From Leeuwenhoekiella sp044542075 (GTDB lineage: Bacteria; Bacteroidota; Bacteroidia; Flavobacteriales; Flavobacteriaceae), in the NCBI RefSeq assembly GCF_044542075.1, contig NZ_JBITTU010000004.1, positions 186,001 through 250,000 of the forward strand: a stretch of 64,000 nt of DNA. The letters run 5' to 3'. Positions 1-8,579 of the stretch are shown one piece after another. The notes beneath the pieces were generated by a model. That model ran no database searches. It saw only the letters and a program-made list of their open reading frames with translations, and had not been told where the DNA came from. The translations under genes and the position numbers were made by a program. Each line of letters begins with the position of its first letter. The first letter of the stretch is position 1.

Positions 1-1244
1 GTGCTGCAGAACAATGTAATGGTAGTGGTGATTGCCGCAAGTTACCAGAGGCAGGCGGCACTATGTGTCCCAGTTACAGAGCTACCCGAGATGAAAAAGA
101 TTCTACACGAGGTAGAGCAAATACGCTACGCGAATTCTTAACCCATTCTGAGCGTAAAAACAGTTTTAATCACAAAGAACTTAAAGAAGTTTTTGACCTG
201 TGCTTGAGTTGTAAGGCCTGTGCAAGCGAGTGCCCAAGTAATGTAGATGTGGCTACTTTAAAAGCCGAATTTGAATACCAGTATAAGAAAGAAAATGGAA
301 GTTCGCTACGTACACGCGCATTTGCCTTTAACGCGTATCTTAATAAGTTTGCTTCAGTTTTACCGGGAATTACAAATAAGTTGTATAAGGCTAAATTATC
401 TGGGAGCTTTATTCGCAAAACGCTTGAGGTTGCTCCAGAACGTAGTCTTCCGCCTTTAGCGAAAAAAACATTACGGGCACGTTTTAAAAAATTAAGAGCC
501 TTCAATCCTAAAAATCCTATAAAAACGGTTTATCTGTTTGTAGATGAGTTTACAAATTACCTTGATGCACAAATAGGCGAAGACGCTGTGATATTACTGC
601 AGCGTTTAAATTATGAAGTACGCGTGATTACACATGCAGAAAGCGGGCGTTCTCTAATCTCAAAAGGATTTTTAAAACAAGCTCGAAAATTAGCTCAAAA
701 AAATATCCAAACATTTAAAGATCTTGTAGATGCAGAACATCCTTTAATAGGTATAGAGCCTTCTGCTATTTTAGGGTTTCGGGATGAATATTTAAGATTG
801 TCTAATAATGTGGAAGAAGCTAAAATACTGGCACAAAACACATTTATAATTGATGAATTTCTAAATGCTGAAATTAAACTGGGTAATATAAAATCTACCT
901 CTTTTACTTCGGAAGCTAAGAAACTGAAAATTCACGGGCATTGCCATCAAAAAGCTTTGAGTGGTATAGAACACACCTTTAATTTACTCAATCTACCTGA
1001 AAATTTTAAACCTACGATTATACCTTCGGGATGTTGTGGTATGGCAGGTTCTTTCGGCTACGAAAAAGAGCATTATGCATTAAGTATGCAAATAGGTGAG
1101 CAAACCTTATTTCCTGCTGTGCGTAAAGCCTCACAAGATACGATAATAGCTGCGCCGGGAACCAGCTGCAGGCATCAGATAAAAGACGGGACGCAGCGCG
1201 AGGCATTGCATCCCGTAACTATTTTAAAAGAAGCTTTAGTTTAG
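1..1244 (+). CDS. FAD/4Fe-4S oxidoreductase (YdiJ/D-lactate dehydrogenase-like), C-terminal part
   Basis: The reading frame is open from base 3 with no start, so the N-terminal FAD-binding part lies left of the window. The visible part starts with a conserved CNGSGDCRKLPEAGGTMCPS segment. It has a ferredoxin-type cluster-binding run CLSCKACASECPSNVD (near 200-245) and two C-terminal CCG-type motifs, GHCHQKAL and PSGCCGMAGSFG. This order matches large FAD-linked oxidases fused to an Fe-S/heterodisulfide-reductase-like domain, which oxidise D-2-hydroxy acids and pass electrons to the membrane. The substrate is not readable from sequence. It converges with the next gene and their 3' ends overlap by nine bases. 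Confidence 0.85.
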   Translation, partial: AAEQCNGSGDCRKLPEAGGTMCPSYRATRDEKDSTRGRANTLREFLTHSERKNSFNHKELKEVFDLCLSCKACASECPSNVDVATLKAEFEYQYKKENGSSLRTRAFAFNAYLNKFASVLPGITNKLYKAKLSGSFIRKTLEVAPERSLPPLAKKTLRARFKKLRAFNPKNPIKTVYLFVDEFTNYLDAQIGEDAVILLQRLNYEVRVITHAESGRSLISKGFLKQARKLAQKNIQTFKDLVDAEHPLIGIEPSAILGFRDEYLRLSNNVEEAKILAQNTFIIDEFLNAEIKLGNIKSTSFTSEAKKLKIHGHCHQKALSGIEHTFNLLNLPENFKPTIIPSGCCGMAGSFGYEKEHYALSMQIGEQTLFPAVRKASQDTIIAAPGTSCRHQIKDGTQREALHPVTILKEALV

Positions 1245-2012
1245 AATTAATTTTAAACTGAATTTAGCATCAGATTCTTCTAGTGTCATAAAACCATCGT
1301 GTAGATTTTTTTGTTCTACCGCATAAGGGTAAAAACTTATAGGTTCTATACAAATCATATTAGTCACCTCTGTCCACAGCATAAAATTGCCAAAACCTGC
1401 AGACTTTAGAGTAATTGATTTTTTATCTTTTAAAGTGATTTCTGTGCAGTCTGCTACTTGATAGGCTCGGCTACCTACAGCTAAAACTTCTTCTAAAGTA
1501 ATTTCTTTTGTAGCAGTCTGAATTATCGGTTTTTCAGTTTGCAGGTTAAATGCAGGATGATAGCCCAGCATAAAAGGCATTCCTTTTTCTCCGCTTATTA
1601 TAAATTCAACTTCTAAAGCATTCTCGCTTAAGGTAAATTGCTTTTTAAAATTGAAATCATACGGCCAGGAAAGCCATTCTTCAGTAGACTTATCTGGAAA
1701 TTTTGAGTTTTTTACTTTTGTATTTGCCTTATATTTTTTTTCAAATATAGCAGTGGTTTCCGTGGCCTCTATACAAGTATAGGTAAGTTCACGTAACAAA
1801 CCATGTTGATCTTGAATAGCACTTTCTTTAGGTGTTTCTACTCTAAAATTAGCTTGATCTGTAGGACCTATTATCGGAAACATTTCGGTATCTGCACTGC
1901 GCCATCCGGGAGTTCCTTTTTGGTGTATATATTGATAGTCGTCTTGCAGGAAGCTAACAAGTTCGCCTTTATCAATAGTTACGTTGAGGTTTTTTAAGTG
2001 TAGCTGTGTCAT
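1236..2012 (-). CDS. Aldose 1-epimerase family protein
   Basis: A 258-residue protein of the galactose-mutarotase-like (aldose 1-epimerase) fold. Family signatures are the N-terminal QKGTPGWRSADTEMFPIIGP segment, SWPYDFNFKKQFTL and the GYHPAFNL segment, whose histidine is at the position of the catalytic histidine. The family interconverts alpha and beta anomers of hexoses, or hexose 6-phosphates in YeaD-like members. The short length fits the YeaD-like bacterial subgroup. The downstream-facing small gene ends on the preceding base, so both are probably one transcript. The exact sugar is not predictable. Confidence 0.82.
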   Translation of the reverse strand: MTQLHLKNLNVTIDKGELVSFLQDDYQYIHQKGTPGWRSADTEMFPIIGPTDQANFRVETPKESAIQDQHGLLRELTYTCIEATETTAIFEKKYKANTKVKNSKFPDKSTEEWLSWPYDFNFKKQFTLSENALEVEFIISGEKGMPFMLGYHPAFNLQTEKPIIQTATKEITLEEVLAVGSRAYQVADCTEITLKDKKSITLKSAGFGNFMLWTEVTNMICIEPISFYPYAVEQKNLHDGFMTLEESDAKFSLKLILN

Positions 2013-2486
2013 CTAGTTTAGGTTTTCTAAAGCGTTATAATAATCGAGTCGCAGATCTTCGTGAAGACCTTCAACTTTCTTGGTGATATATTCTAGTTGT
2101 CTCAAATAAAGATTCCGTAAGGTATTGTTATTACGAATAGATGGTTCAAAAGCATCCATTTTCTCGCAGAAATAAATAAGAAGCTGTACTTCAGTTTCTT
2201 TGTTACCTGAGTATCTGATGTATTTTTTTATTTCCTTTAAAATTTTACGAATCGCCTTTTTAAGCCAGTAGTAATTTTTTGTATTCGCTGCTTCAAACTG
2301 CGCATCAATTAATTCTTTGACAGAATCTATGTAACCCGCCTCATAGTCTGACTCAAAAAGCAGGTACGTAAGGAGTTCTTTATTTTCCTTTTTAAAACGA
2401 GAGAGTTTAAGGCATAGTTGTAGTAATTCTTCTGTGTCTTTTTCCTTAAGTTCTTTTTTAAGTTGCGTTACGGTTGCTGTCTTCAT
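2013..2486 (-). CDS. Conserved hypothetical helical protein
   Basis: A 157-residue, lysine/glutamate-rich, probably all-helical cytoplasmic protein with no signal peptide, membrane segment or catalytic motif that I recognise. It stops one base before the aldose epimerase gene starts, so the two are likely co-transcribed from a promoter in the 135-bp gap to the right. I recall similar proteins only as flavobacterial hypotheticals, and I assign no function. Confidence 0.7.
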   Translation of the reverse strand: MKTATVTQLKKELKEKDTEELLQLCLKLSRFKKENKELLTYLLFESDYEAGYIDSVKELIDAQFEAANTKNYYWLKKAIRKILKEIKKYIRYSGNKETEVQLLIYFCEKMDAFEPSIRNNNTLRNLYLRQLEYITKKVEGLHEDLRLDYYNALENLN

Positions 2487-2621
2487 TGTTGCAATTTAGC
2501 GAAAATGCTGTTAAGGCTTGTTAATACTAGCCTTTCAAAAGCTAAATTAGATTTAAAAAGTTGCGGTTGGTAGGATTGATTGTTAGATTTAGATATAATT
2601 AAAAAATAAAAAAACAACGAT

Positions 2622-3038
2622 ATGAAATTTTCAAGAAACGCATCTGCAAACTGGAAAGGAAAAATAAAAGAAGGACAGGGTACAATCTCAACCGAAAGTA
2701 CTGTTCTTGATGAAGCAAAATATGCCTTTGGTACCCGTTTTGAAGATGGAAAAGGTACAAATCCTGAAGAGCTTCTGGGAGCGGCACACGCAGGATGTTA
2801 TACGATGCAGCTTTCTGCATTTTTAGGAGAAGAAGACTATACTGCAGACAACTTACACACAGATGCAAAAGTAACTTTTGAAGATGGTGAGATTACAAAA
2901 GTGCATTTAACCTTAAAAGGTAAAGTATCAGGAATTAGCGAAGAAGAATTCGTAAAAATTGCTAACAAAGCAAAAGAAAATTGCCCGGTTTCAAAACTGT
3001 TTAAAGCAGAAATCACTTTAGATGCTACTTTAGACTAA
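2622..3038 (+). CDS. OsmC family peroxiredoxin
   Basis: A 138-residue OsmC/Ohr-fold protein. The two redox cysteines of the family are visible in GAAHAGCYTMQLSAFLG and NCPVSKLF, and the spacing of the halves is normal. Such proteins reduce organic hydroperoxides in the cytoplasm using thiols or lipoylated partners. The first cysteine in AGCY and the short length place it with the OsmC (YhfA/OsmC) branch more than Ohr. It stands alone with its own terminator. Confidence 0.9.
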   Translation: MKFSRNASANWKGKIKEGQGTISTESTVLDEAKYAFGTRFEDGKGTNPEELLGAAHAGCYTMQLSAFLGEEDYTADNLHTDAKVTFEDGEITKVHLTLKGKVSGISEEEFVKIANKAKENCPVSKLFKAEITLDATLD

Positions 3039-3062
3039 TTATTTTGAACTGAAGTAAATATT

Positions 3063-3087
3063 AAGTCGCCTACGGCGGCTTTTTTTA
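3063..3087 (+). terminator. Rho-independent terminator after the osmC-like gene
   Basis: GTCGCC-TAC-GGCGGC hairpin (one G-T pair) followed by seven T. It lies 25 bp after the OsmC stop codon. Confidence 0.85.
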
Positions 3088-3151
3088 TGAGTAGAACTCA
3101 AATACTGAAAGTGTATATTTGAGCATTTAAAAGTGATTCTCTGTGGTGCAA

Positions 3152-4204
3152 ATGCTTCTATTTCTTTTACCGGCACTTATAGCTTTTGCAATGACCTTTG
3201 CTATCGGGCAATTGTTATGTAAACCTTTTTTTGCCCAGTATTTTTTAGCAGAAACCGGTGGAGAAAAATTACACAAAACAGCTGTGCCTGCATCGGGAGG
3301 TATTGCGTTATTTTTTGGTATTTTTTGTACCGCACTCGCTTTTGAAGGAGATTATTTGATTCGTAATCACTTATATCTCTTGTTAGGATTCTCGGCAATG
3401 TTTCTCTTAGGGCTTGTAGATGATCTAAAATCTTTAGGATGGTTACCAAAGTTGTTTTTTCAGATTCTGATTATTAGCCTTGTGGTCATTTTTGCAGATT
3501 TGCGCTTACAATCTGTTTTACTCGAGCACAGTTTTTTTCAGATACCGTATTACATCAGTGTTATTTTAAGTATCGTGTTACTCACTTTTTTTACCAATGC
3601 TTTTAATTTTATAGATGGCATAGACGGTCTTGCAACCACAGTTGCTTTACTCTTTATTTTAGGTTTGTTGTATTTTCAAATTCCATTCTCTAGTGTATTT
3701 TTAATGTGTGTGGGAGCAGCACTTTTTGGATTTAGAAGAATAAATAAAGAACCTGCGGCATTATTTATGGGAGATAGTGGTTCTTTATTTTTGGGCTTTT
3801 TGTGTGCAGCTTTTTTAATAATTTTTATAGAAGCAGATTTAACGGCTTCAAACACCAGACTTGAGAGTTACCAACAACGTTTACCTATTATTGTAGCGCT
3901 CTTTTGGTATCCTATTTTTGATACAATACGCGTTTTAATAATACGTATATTAAGTGGTACATCTGTTTTTAAAAGAGATAGATTACATAGTTATTCGTTA
4001 CTGTTACGAGTGGGTTACAGTCATACTCAGATTGTAATTCTGGTTGTTTTTTTAACACTTATTCAAGTAGCTGCTGTACTGTTTATAGAACCTAAAATAG
4101 GATTGACCGTTTTTTTTCTTTTGCAAATTGTTTTTTGGCTCCTACTTCATTTATTTCTCAACTTATTGATTAAAAATTTCAAAAGGAGAAATCTAAAAAA
4201 GTAA
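3152..4204 (+). CDS. Undecaprenyl-phosphate GlcNAc-1-phosphate transferase-like (WecA/TagO/MraY family)
   Basis: A polytopic membrane protein of about 350 residues made almost entirely of hydrophobic helices. Diagnostic cytoplasmic motifs are LGLVDDLKSLGWLPKL (metal-binding DD), NAFNFIDGIDGLA and FMGDSGSLFLGF. The family moves a sugar 1-phosphate, usually GlcNAc, onto undecaprenyl phosphate and thereby starts surface polysaccharide synthesis. I chose the ATG at 3152; two GTG codons at 3143 and 3146 are alternative starts. The gene is followed two bases later by a DegT aminotransferase, so it opens a polysaccharide operon. Confidence 0.88.
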   Translation: MLLFLLPALIAFAMTFAIGQLLCKPFFAQYFLAETGGEKLHKTAVPASGGIALFFGIFCTALAFEGDYLIRNHLYLLLGFSAMFLLGLVDDLKSLGWLPKLFFQILIISLVVIFADLRLQSVLLEHSFFQIPYYISVILSIVLLTFFTNAFNFIDGIDGLATTVALLFILGLLYFQIPFSSVFLMCVGAALFGFRRINKEPAALFMGDSGSLFLGFLCAAFLIIFIEADLTASNTRLESYQQRLPIIVALFWYPIFDTIRVLIIRILSGTSVFKRDRLHSYSLLLRVGYSHTQIVILVVFLTLIQVAAVLFIEPKIGLTVFFLLQIVFWLLLHLFLNLLIKNFKRRNLKK

Positions 4205-4206
4205 CA

Positions 4207-5352
4207 ATGCTTAAACCCAAGAAAATAGCACTTGCCTTACCGCAAATTAGTGAGCAGGATACTGTTTCCGTAAATGAGGCCTTGAAAGCAAACTGGGTTA
4301 CTTCTGGCGGGCCATTTGTAGCTGAGTTTGAAACAAAGTTAAAAGAGACTTTAAATACAAGCCGCAGTATAATAGCGCTAAACTCTGGTACTGCTGCGCT
4401 GCATCTTGCTTTGACGTTAACAGGTGTTAAACGTGATGATTTAGTCTTGTGTCAAACTATGAGTTACGTTGCAAGCGCTAACCCCATTCAATATTTAGGA
4501 GCGCGACCAGTTTTTATAGATAGTGAGCAAGACACCTTTAACTTATCACCTAACTATCTCAAAACTGCAATAGAAGACTGTTTAGAAAAAGGCAAATTAC
4601 CGGCTGCACTTGTTGTGGTGCATTCTTATGGATTACCTTGTAAAATAGAGGAAATTGCAAAAATTGCAAGCCACTATAAAATACCCTTAATTGAGGATGC
4701 GGCAGAAGCATTAGGAAGCAGGTATAAAAATAAGTCTTGCGCACTTTTTGGAGATTATGGTATTCTTTCTTTTAACGGAAATAAAATTATTACTACCGGT
4801 GGCGGCGGTGCATTAATTTGCAAATCTGCAGAAGATGCGCAACGTGCACGCCATTTGGCTAGTCAGTCAAAAATAGGTCAGGCAGGTTTTGAGCACGATG
4901 CTGTAGGTTTTAACTACACGATGCCGGGACTTAATGCAGCTTTGGGAATGAGTCAATTAAAAGCGCTTAATTCGCATATTGAAGCTAAGCGTAACATTCA
5001 TTTTTTTTATAAGGAAGTCATTGCGCAAATACCAGGTGTTGAGTTGTTAGAAGTACCTGATGATTCGTACTATTCAAATTATTGGTTAAGTTGTATTCGG
5101 TTAAATTCTCAACTACTAAAGAATAAGTCTTCGGAAGGTTTACGCAAGTTTCTGGAGCAACACGAAATTGAGTCTCGTTTTCTATGGAAACCGCTACATT
5201 TACAGGGTATTTATGAAAATCAGGAATTTTATGGCGGAGATGTGGCAGAAAACTTATGGAAATCTGGACTTTGTCTACCTTCAGGTTCTGGTTTGACAGC
5301 ATTTGATCTAAATAGAATTAAAGATGCTTTGCTTGATTATTTTTTCAATTAG
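4207..5352 (+). CDS. DegT/DnrJ/EryC1/StrS-type sugar aminotransferase (LegC-like)
   Basis: A 381-residue PLP-dependent nucleotide-sugar aminotransferase. The N-terminus has the ALNSGTAALHLAL phosphate-binding loop, then VVHSYGLPC and IEDAAEALGSRY with its Asp binding the pyridine nitrogen. The Schiff-base lysine lies in SFNGNKIITTGGGG, and NYTMPGLNAALG follows. It probably aminates a 4-keto (or 3-keto) UDP- or dTDP-sugar, likely the product of the neighbouring dehydratase. It sits between the transferase and the dehydratase with two-base gaps, which supports one operon. Confidence 0.9.
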   Translation: MLKPKKIALALPQISEQDTVSVNEALKANWVTSGGPFVAEFETKLKETLNTSRSIIALNSGTAALHLALTLTGVKRDDLVLCQTMSYVASANPIQYLGARPVFIDSEQDTFNLSPNYLKTAIEDCLEKGKLPAALVVVHSYGLPCKIEEIAKIASHYKIPLIEDAAEALGSRYKNKSCALFGDYGILSFNGNKIITTGGGGALICKSAEDAQRARHLASQSKIGQAGFEHDAVGFNYTMPGLNAALGMSQLKALNSHIEAKRNIHFFYKEVIAQIPGVELLEVPDDSYYSNYWLSCIRLNSQLLKNKSSEGLRKFLEQHEIESRFLWKPLHLQGIYENQEFYGGDVAENLWKSGLCLPSGSGLTAFDLNRIKDALLDYFFN

Positions 5353-5354
5353 AT

Positions 5355-6353
5355 ATGAATGGTATCTCCTTATTAACTAACGAAACATTACTTATTACCG
5401 GAGCTGCCGGAAGTATAGGTCGTGAACTCGTTTTAGGGTTTGCTTTTAAAAAGCCTAAGCGACTGATTTTAGTTGATATTTCAGAAACCGGTTTGCATAG
5501 TTTGCTTGAAGAATTAACTGTTAAGTTTTCTGAAGTAACAGTTTCTTATTTTGTAGAAAGTGTTTGCAATGCAGATTTTTTAAATCATCTTTTTGTAAAT
5601 TTTAAAATTACATCTGTTTTTCACGCTGCAGCCTATAAACACGTTTCTTTAATGCAGGAAAATACCTGTGCTGCTATTACTACAAATATTTTAGGAGCAC
5701 AATTACTCATTGATAGTAGTATAAAATACAAGGTCAATCAAGTAGTGGTGATTTCAACAGACAAAGCAGTGAGCCCTGTAAATACAATGGGAAGAACAAA
5801 AAAGGTAGTTGAGAGTTATTTAAATTTTAGGCTAAAAGATTGTGTAAATACTAAGCTGATTGCATTAAGACTTTGTAATGTATATGGGTCAGCAGGCTCA
5901 GTAGTGCCGGTCTTCAAAAAGCGTATCGAACAAAATTTACCTATTGAGATAAAAGATAAAAATCTTGTGCGTGATTTCATCTCATCGACACAAGTGCTTG
6001 AGATGTTTAACTATTTACTCGCTAATAAAGAACTTGAGGGACTATTTATTCCGAAGAAAACTGAAAAAAAAGCCATTACGCAAATTGCAACAGAAGTACT
6101 TCATGCCTTTGCTGTTGATGCTAAAAGTTACCCTATTGTATTTACAAAACTTCCTAAAATAGAAAAACTAGAAGAAAAGCTTTGGTCTTCTACGGAATCA
6201 AGAAAAAATATTGAAAATTCTCCTTTAGTAGCTGTAGAAAACACAACTGATATATTGTTTGACTTACAAATAATGCAAGAATGTATTGCAGCTGCACAAA
6301 ACTATTCGATAGAAAATGCACAAAATAAATTAGTTGTGCTTACCTCGGCTTAG
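5355..6353 (+). CDS. CapD/FlaA1-like nucleotide-sugar dehydratase (SDR)
   Basis: A 332-residue soluble extended SDR. The N-terminal NAD(P) loop is TGAAGSIGREL. Further family motifs are HAAAYKHVSLMQ, VVISTDKAVSPVNTMGRTK and LRLCNVYGSAGSVVPVF, matching UDP-GlcNAc 4,6-dehydratases/5-epimerases of the polysaccharide_synt_2 family. It lacks the four-helix membrane domain of long CapD proteins. It probably makes the 4-keto sugar used by the aminotransferase encoded just upstream. The classical catalytic Tyr is replaced by Met in the NTMGRTK motif, as is usual for this subfamily. Its 3' end overlaps the convergent phosphatase gene by four bases. Confidence 0.85.
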   Translation: MNGISLLTNETLLITGAAGSIGRELVLGFAFKKPKRLILVDISETGLHSLLEELTVKFSEVTVSYFVESVCNADFLNHLFVNFKITSVFHAAAYKHVSLMQENTCAAITTNILGAQLLIDSSIKYKVNQVVVISTDKAVSPVNTMGRTKKVVESYLNFRLKDCVNTKLIALRLCNVYGSAGSVVPVFKKRIEQNLPIEIKDKNLVRDFISSTQVLEMFNYLLANKELEGLFIPKKTEKKAITQIATEVLHAFAVDAKSYPIVFTKLPKIEKLEEKLWSSTESRKNIENSPLVAVENTTDILFDLQIMQECIAAAQNYSIENAQNKLVVLTSA

Positions 6354-7090
6354 CTACTAAAAGTAGTATTAGTGTTAGAAATGATGCGATCTAATGCAAG
6401 CTCATATTTACCTGAAAGCTTCACCTTTTTTAACCCCTCTATATGACGCATATGGTGAGTGTCTGTTCCTAAAAATTCGTATTTACCATCGTTTAAAAGT
6501 TGAAGTGCTACTTTTTCAATTCCCGGGCCATAGTATCCACTTATCGACAATGCATTTAGCTGAAATTTACAAATAGCACCTAATTCGGTATAAACATCCA
6601 TAGTTTTGTGATAAAACGCGTAACGCTCAGGATGTGCTAAAACAGGTATAAAGCCTGCATTACCCAACTTAAAAAGTATTTCTCTAAGATTAATAGGTGG
6701 TTGCAGATAAGACATTTCTACAAGAACATAATTATCTTTTAAAGGAAGAATATTTTTTGCTTCTATGAGATCTGCAAAAGACGAGTCCATCATATATTCT
6801 GAAGAAGCTCTTATTTTAAAATCGTTTTGATTTTTTTCAACTAAAAAAGCTTCGAGTCGCTGCTTAGCATCTATAATAGTTTCAGGATTATTGGGGTAAT
6901 AATCACTTATAGTATGAGGTGTGCAGATGAGCTCTGTAATACCTAACTCTTTAAAATAAGTTAAAAGCTGCAAAGAATCTTCAGGAGTTTTAGCTCCATC
7001 GTCAATTCCGGGTAGTATATGATTATGAATATCTGTAAATTCGCCCAGCTTAGAGGCTAAAAATTTTTTAGAATTAAATATAGAGAACAT
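6350..7090 (-). CDS. YwqE/CpsB-like tyrosine-protein phosphatase (PHP domain)
   Basis: A 246-residue PHP-fold metallophosphatase. The metal-binding motif FTDIHNHILPGIDDGA is at the N-terminus, followed by CTPHTISDYYPN, VLAHPERYAFY and FLGTDTHHMRHI. The family dephosphorylates bacterial tyrosine kinases that control capsule or exopolysaccharide export. Location beside polysaccharide genes supports that role, although no Wzc-like kinase is in the window. It is transcribed toward the dehydratase and away from the wzi-like pseudogene. Confidence 0.88.
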   Translation of the reverse strand: MFSIFNSKKFLASKLGEFTDIHNHILPGIDDGAKTPEDSLQLLTYFKELGITELICTPHTISDYYPNNPETIIDAKQRLEAFLVEKNQNDFKIRASSEYMMDSSFADLIEAKNILPLKDNYVLVEMSYLQPPINLREILFKLGNAGFIPVLAHPERYAFYHKTMDVYTELGAICKFQLNALSISGYYGPGIEKVALQLLNDGKYEFLGTDTHHMRHIEGLKKVKLSGKYELALDRIISNTNTTFSS

Positions 7091-7169
7091 GCTTCTTTAT
7101 TTTTGGCAAAAGTAAACAATAGATTGAGTTAAAGCCTACACTTAACAGAGCTTTAGAGTTAAAATACTT

Positions 7170-8515
7170 ATGATGAAAAAAATACTGATTTTACATATAT
7201 TTCTTGGTGCATTATTACTTAATGCTCAGGATAGTATAGTTACATCTATAGAGACACGTGGTATGATATCTAGCGGTGATTCACAGCCATTTTGGTTCTA
7301 TGCCAATCAAAAAGGACGACTAGATTCTCAAACAAACTTTTTGGCATTAGCAGAATTGAAATATGCTAATCAGTTTAATGAGTCAAATAGTTTAGAAATA
7401 GGGGGAGGTTTAATGTACAACGACGGTCTATATGACGGTGCTAAAATTGATCAATTATATGCAACCTACAGATGGAAAATAGTCGAAGCAAGTGTAGGTG
7501 TTAAACACAGAGCTGAAAAATTAAAAGGGATCTCAAGCGTAGGTGGTGACATAATATGGAGTAATAATGCACGAGCGCTGCCAGGTTTGTATATAGAAAT
7601 GAAAGAACCTATAAAAATTTTTAAGTGGCTTGAAGCCAAAGCAACTTTTGGACATTACTTTTTAGAGGAAGATCGTGTTGTGCAAAATGCCTTAGTTCAT
7701 CACAAAAGTTTGGATCTTGCATTAGTATTTTCTCCTAATGATCGTCTATCTGGCGGTATGCAGCATTATGTACAATTTGGAGGAACTTCAATTAGTAGGG
7801 GTAAGCAACCTAGCAGTTAAAGAAATTTTATAGATGTTTTTTTGGTCAAGCTTCGAGTACAAATGATGCATTTGAGGGAGATCAAATTAATTCACTTGGT
7901 AATGGCCTTGGTTCTTATCAATTAGCTTATGATATGAATAGAGAGAAATTTCTTTTAAAACTATATCATCAATCATTATTTGAAGATACATCAGGCATTG
8001 AGTTAAGCAATTTTCCTGATGGAGTCTGGGGGGCCTTTTTAGAACCGAAAAACTCAAAATATATTGATGCCATATTATATGAATACGTGCAGACCGTTTC
8101 TCAAAGTGGCAGGTTTGAGCGCGGAGGAGCAATAGGTAGGTTTAGCGGTGGCGATAGTTATTTCTGGAACGGTATTTATGGTACTGGCTGGCAATATCAA
8201 AATCGTATTATAGGATTGCCTTTTATACTTCCGGGAGAATTTGGACAACGTTTTAAAAACGATCGTAGTTTTGTGCATCATCTGGGAATGACGGGTTCGG
8301 TAGGATCATTTAATTATAAAGCAAAAGGAACTTATGTAAAAAATCTCGGTACTTATGATAAGCCCTATCCTAAATCTGAACAAGCAATATATTCCTTTTT
8401 AGAATTGGAGTATCCTACTCATTTTGGGGCTTTTACAGGTCTCTTTGCTGTTGATTATAGTAATCTAAGTAAAGAAAATTTAGGTTTAGGATTAAAATAT
8501 AATTACAGTTTTTAA
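7170..8515 (+). pseudogene. Capsule assembly Wzi-family outer membrane protein, broken by a stop and a frameshift
   Basis: Two reading frames cover one Wzi-like protein. The first (7170-7820) starts with a signal peptide (MMKKILILHIFLGALLLNAQ) and runs to RGKQPSS, then TAA at 7818. The same frame continues RNFIDVF. A seven-T run (7837-7843) is one T short of the frame needed to continue FGQASS...DAFEGDQINSLG into the second frame, whose first ATG is at 7934 and which ends at 8515. Wzi-like beta-barrels help anchor or assemble surface polysaccharide. Both lesions must be undone to restore the product, so it is probably inactive, unless one is a sequencing error. Confidence 0.8.
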
Positions 8516-8579
8516 GAGCGCTTGATAGCTTCATAGATTTTGGAGTAATTGAGTATATTGCTTTATAATCTATGCTTTA

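Noticed and set aside
7837..7843. T7 run as an active phase-variation switch
   Set aside because: An in-frame TAA at 7818 would still block the product, so slippage alone would not restore the gene.
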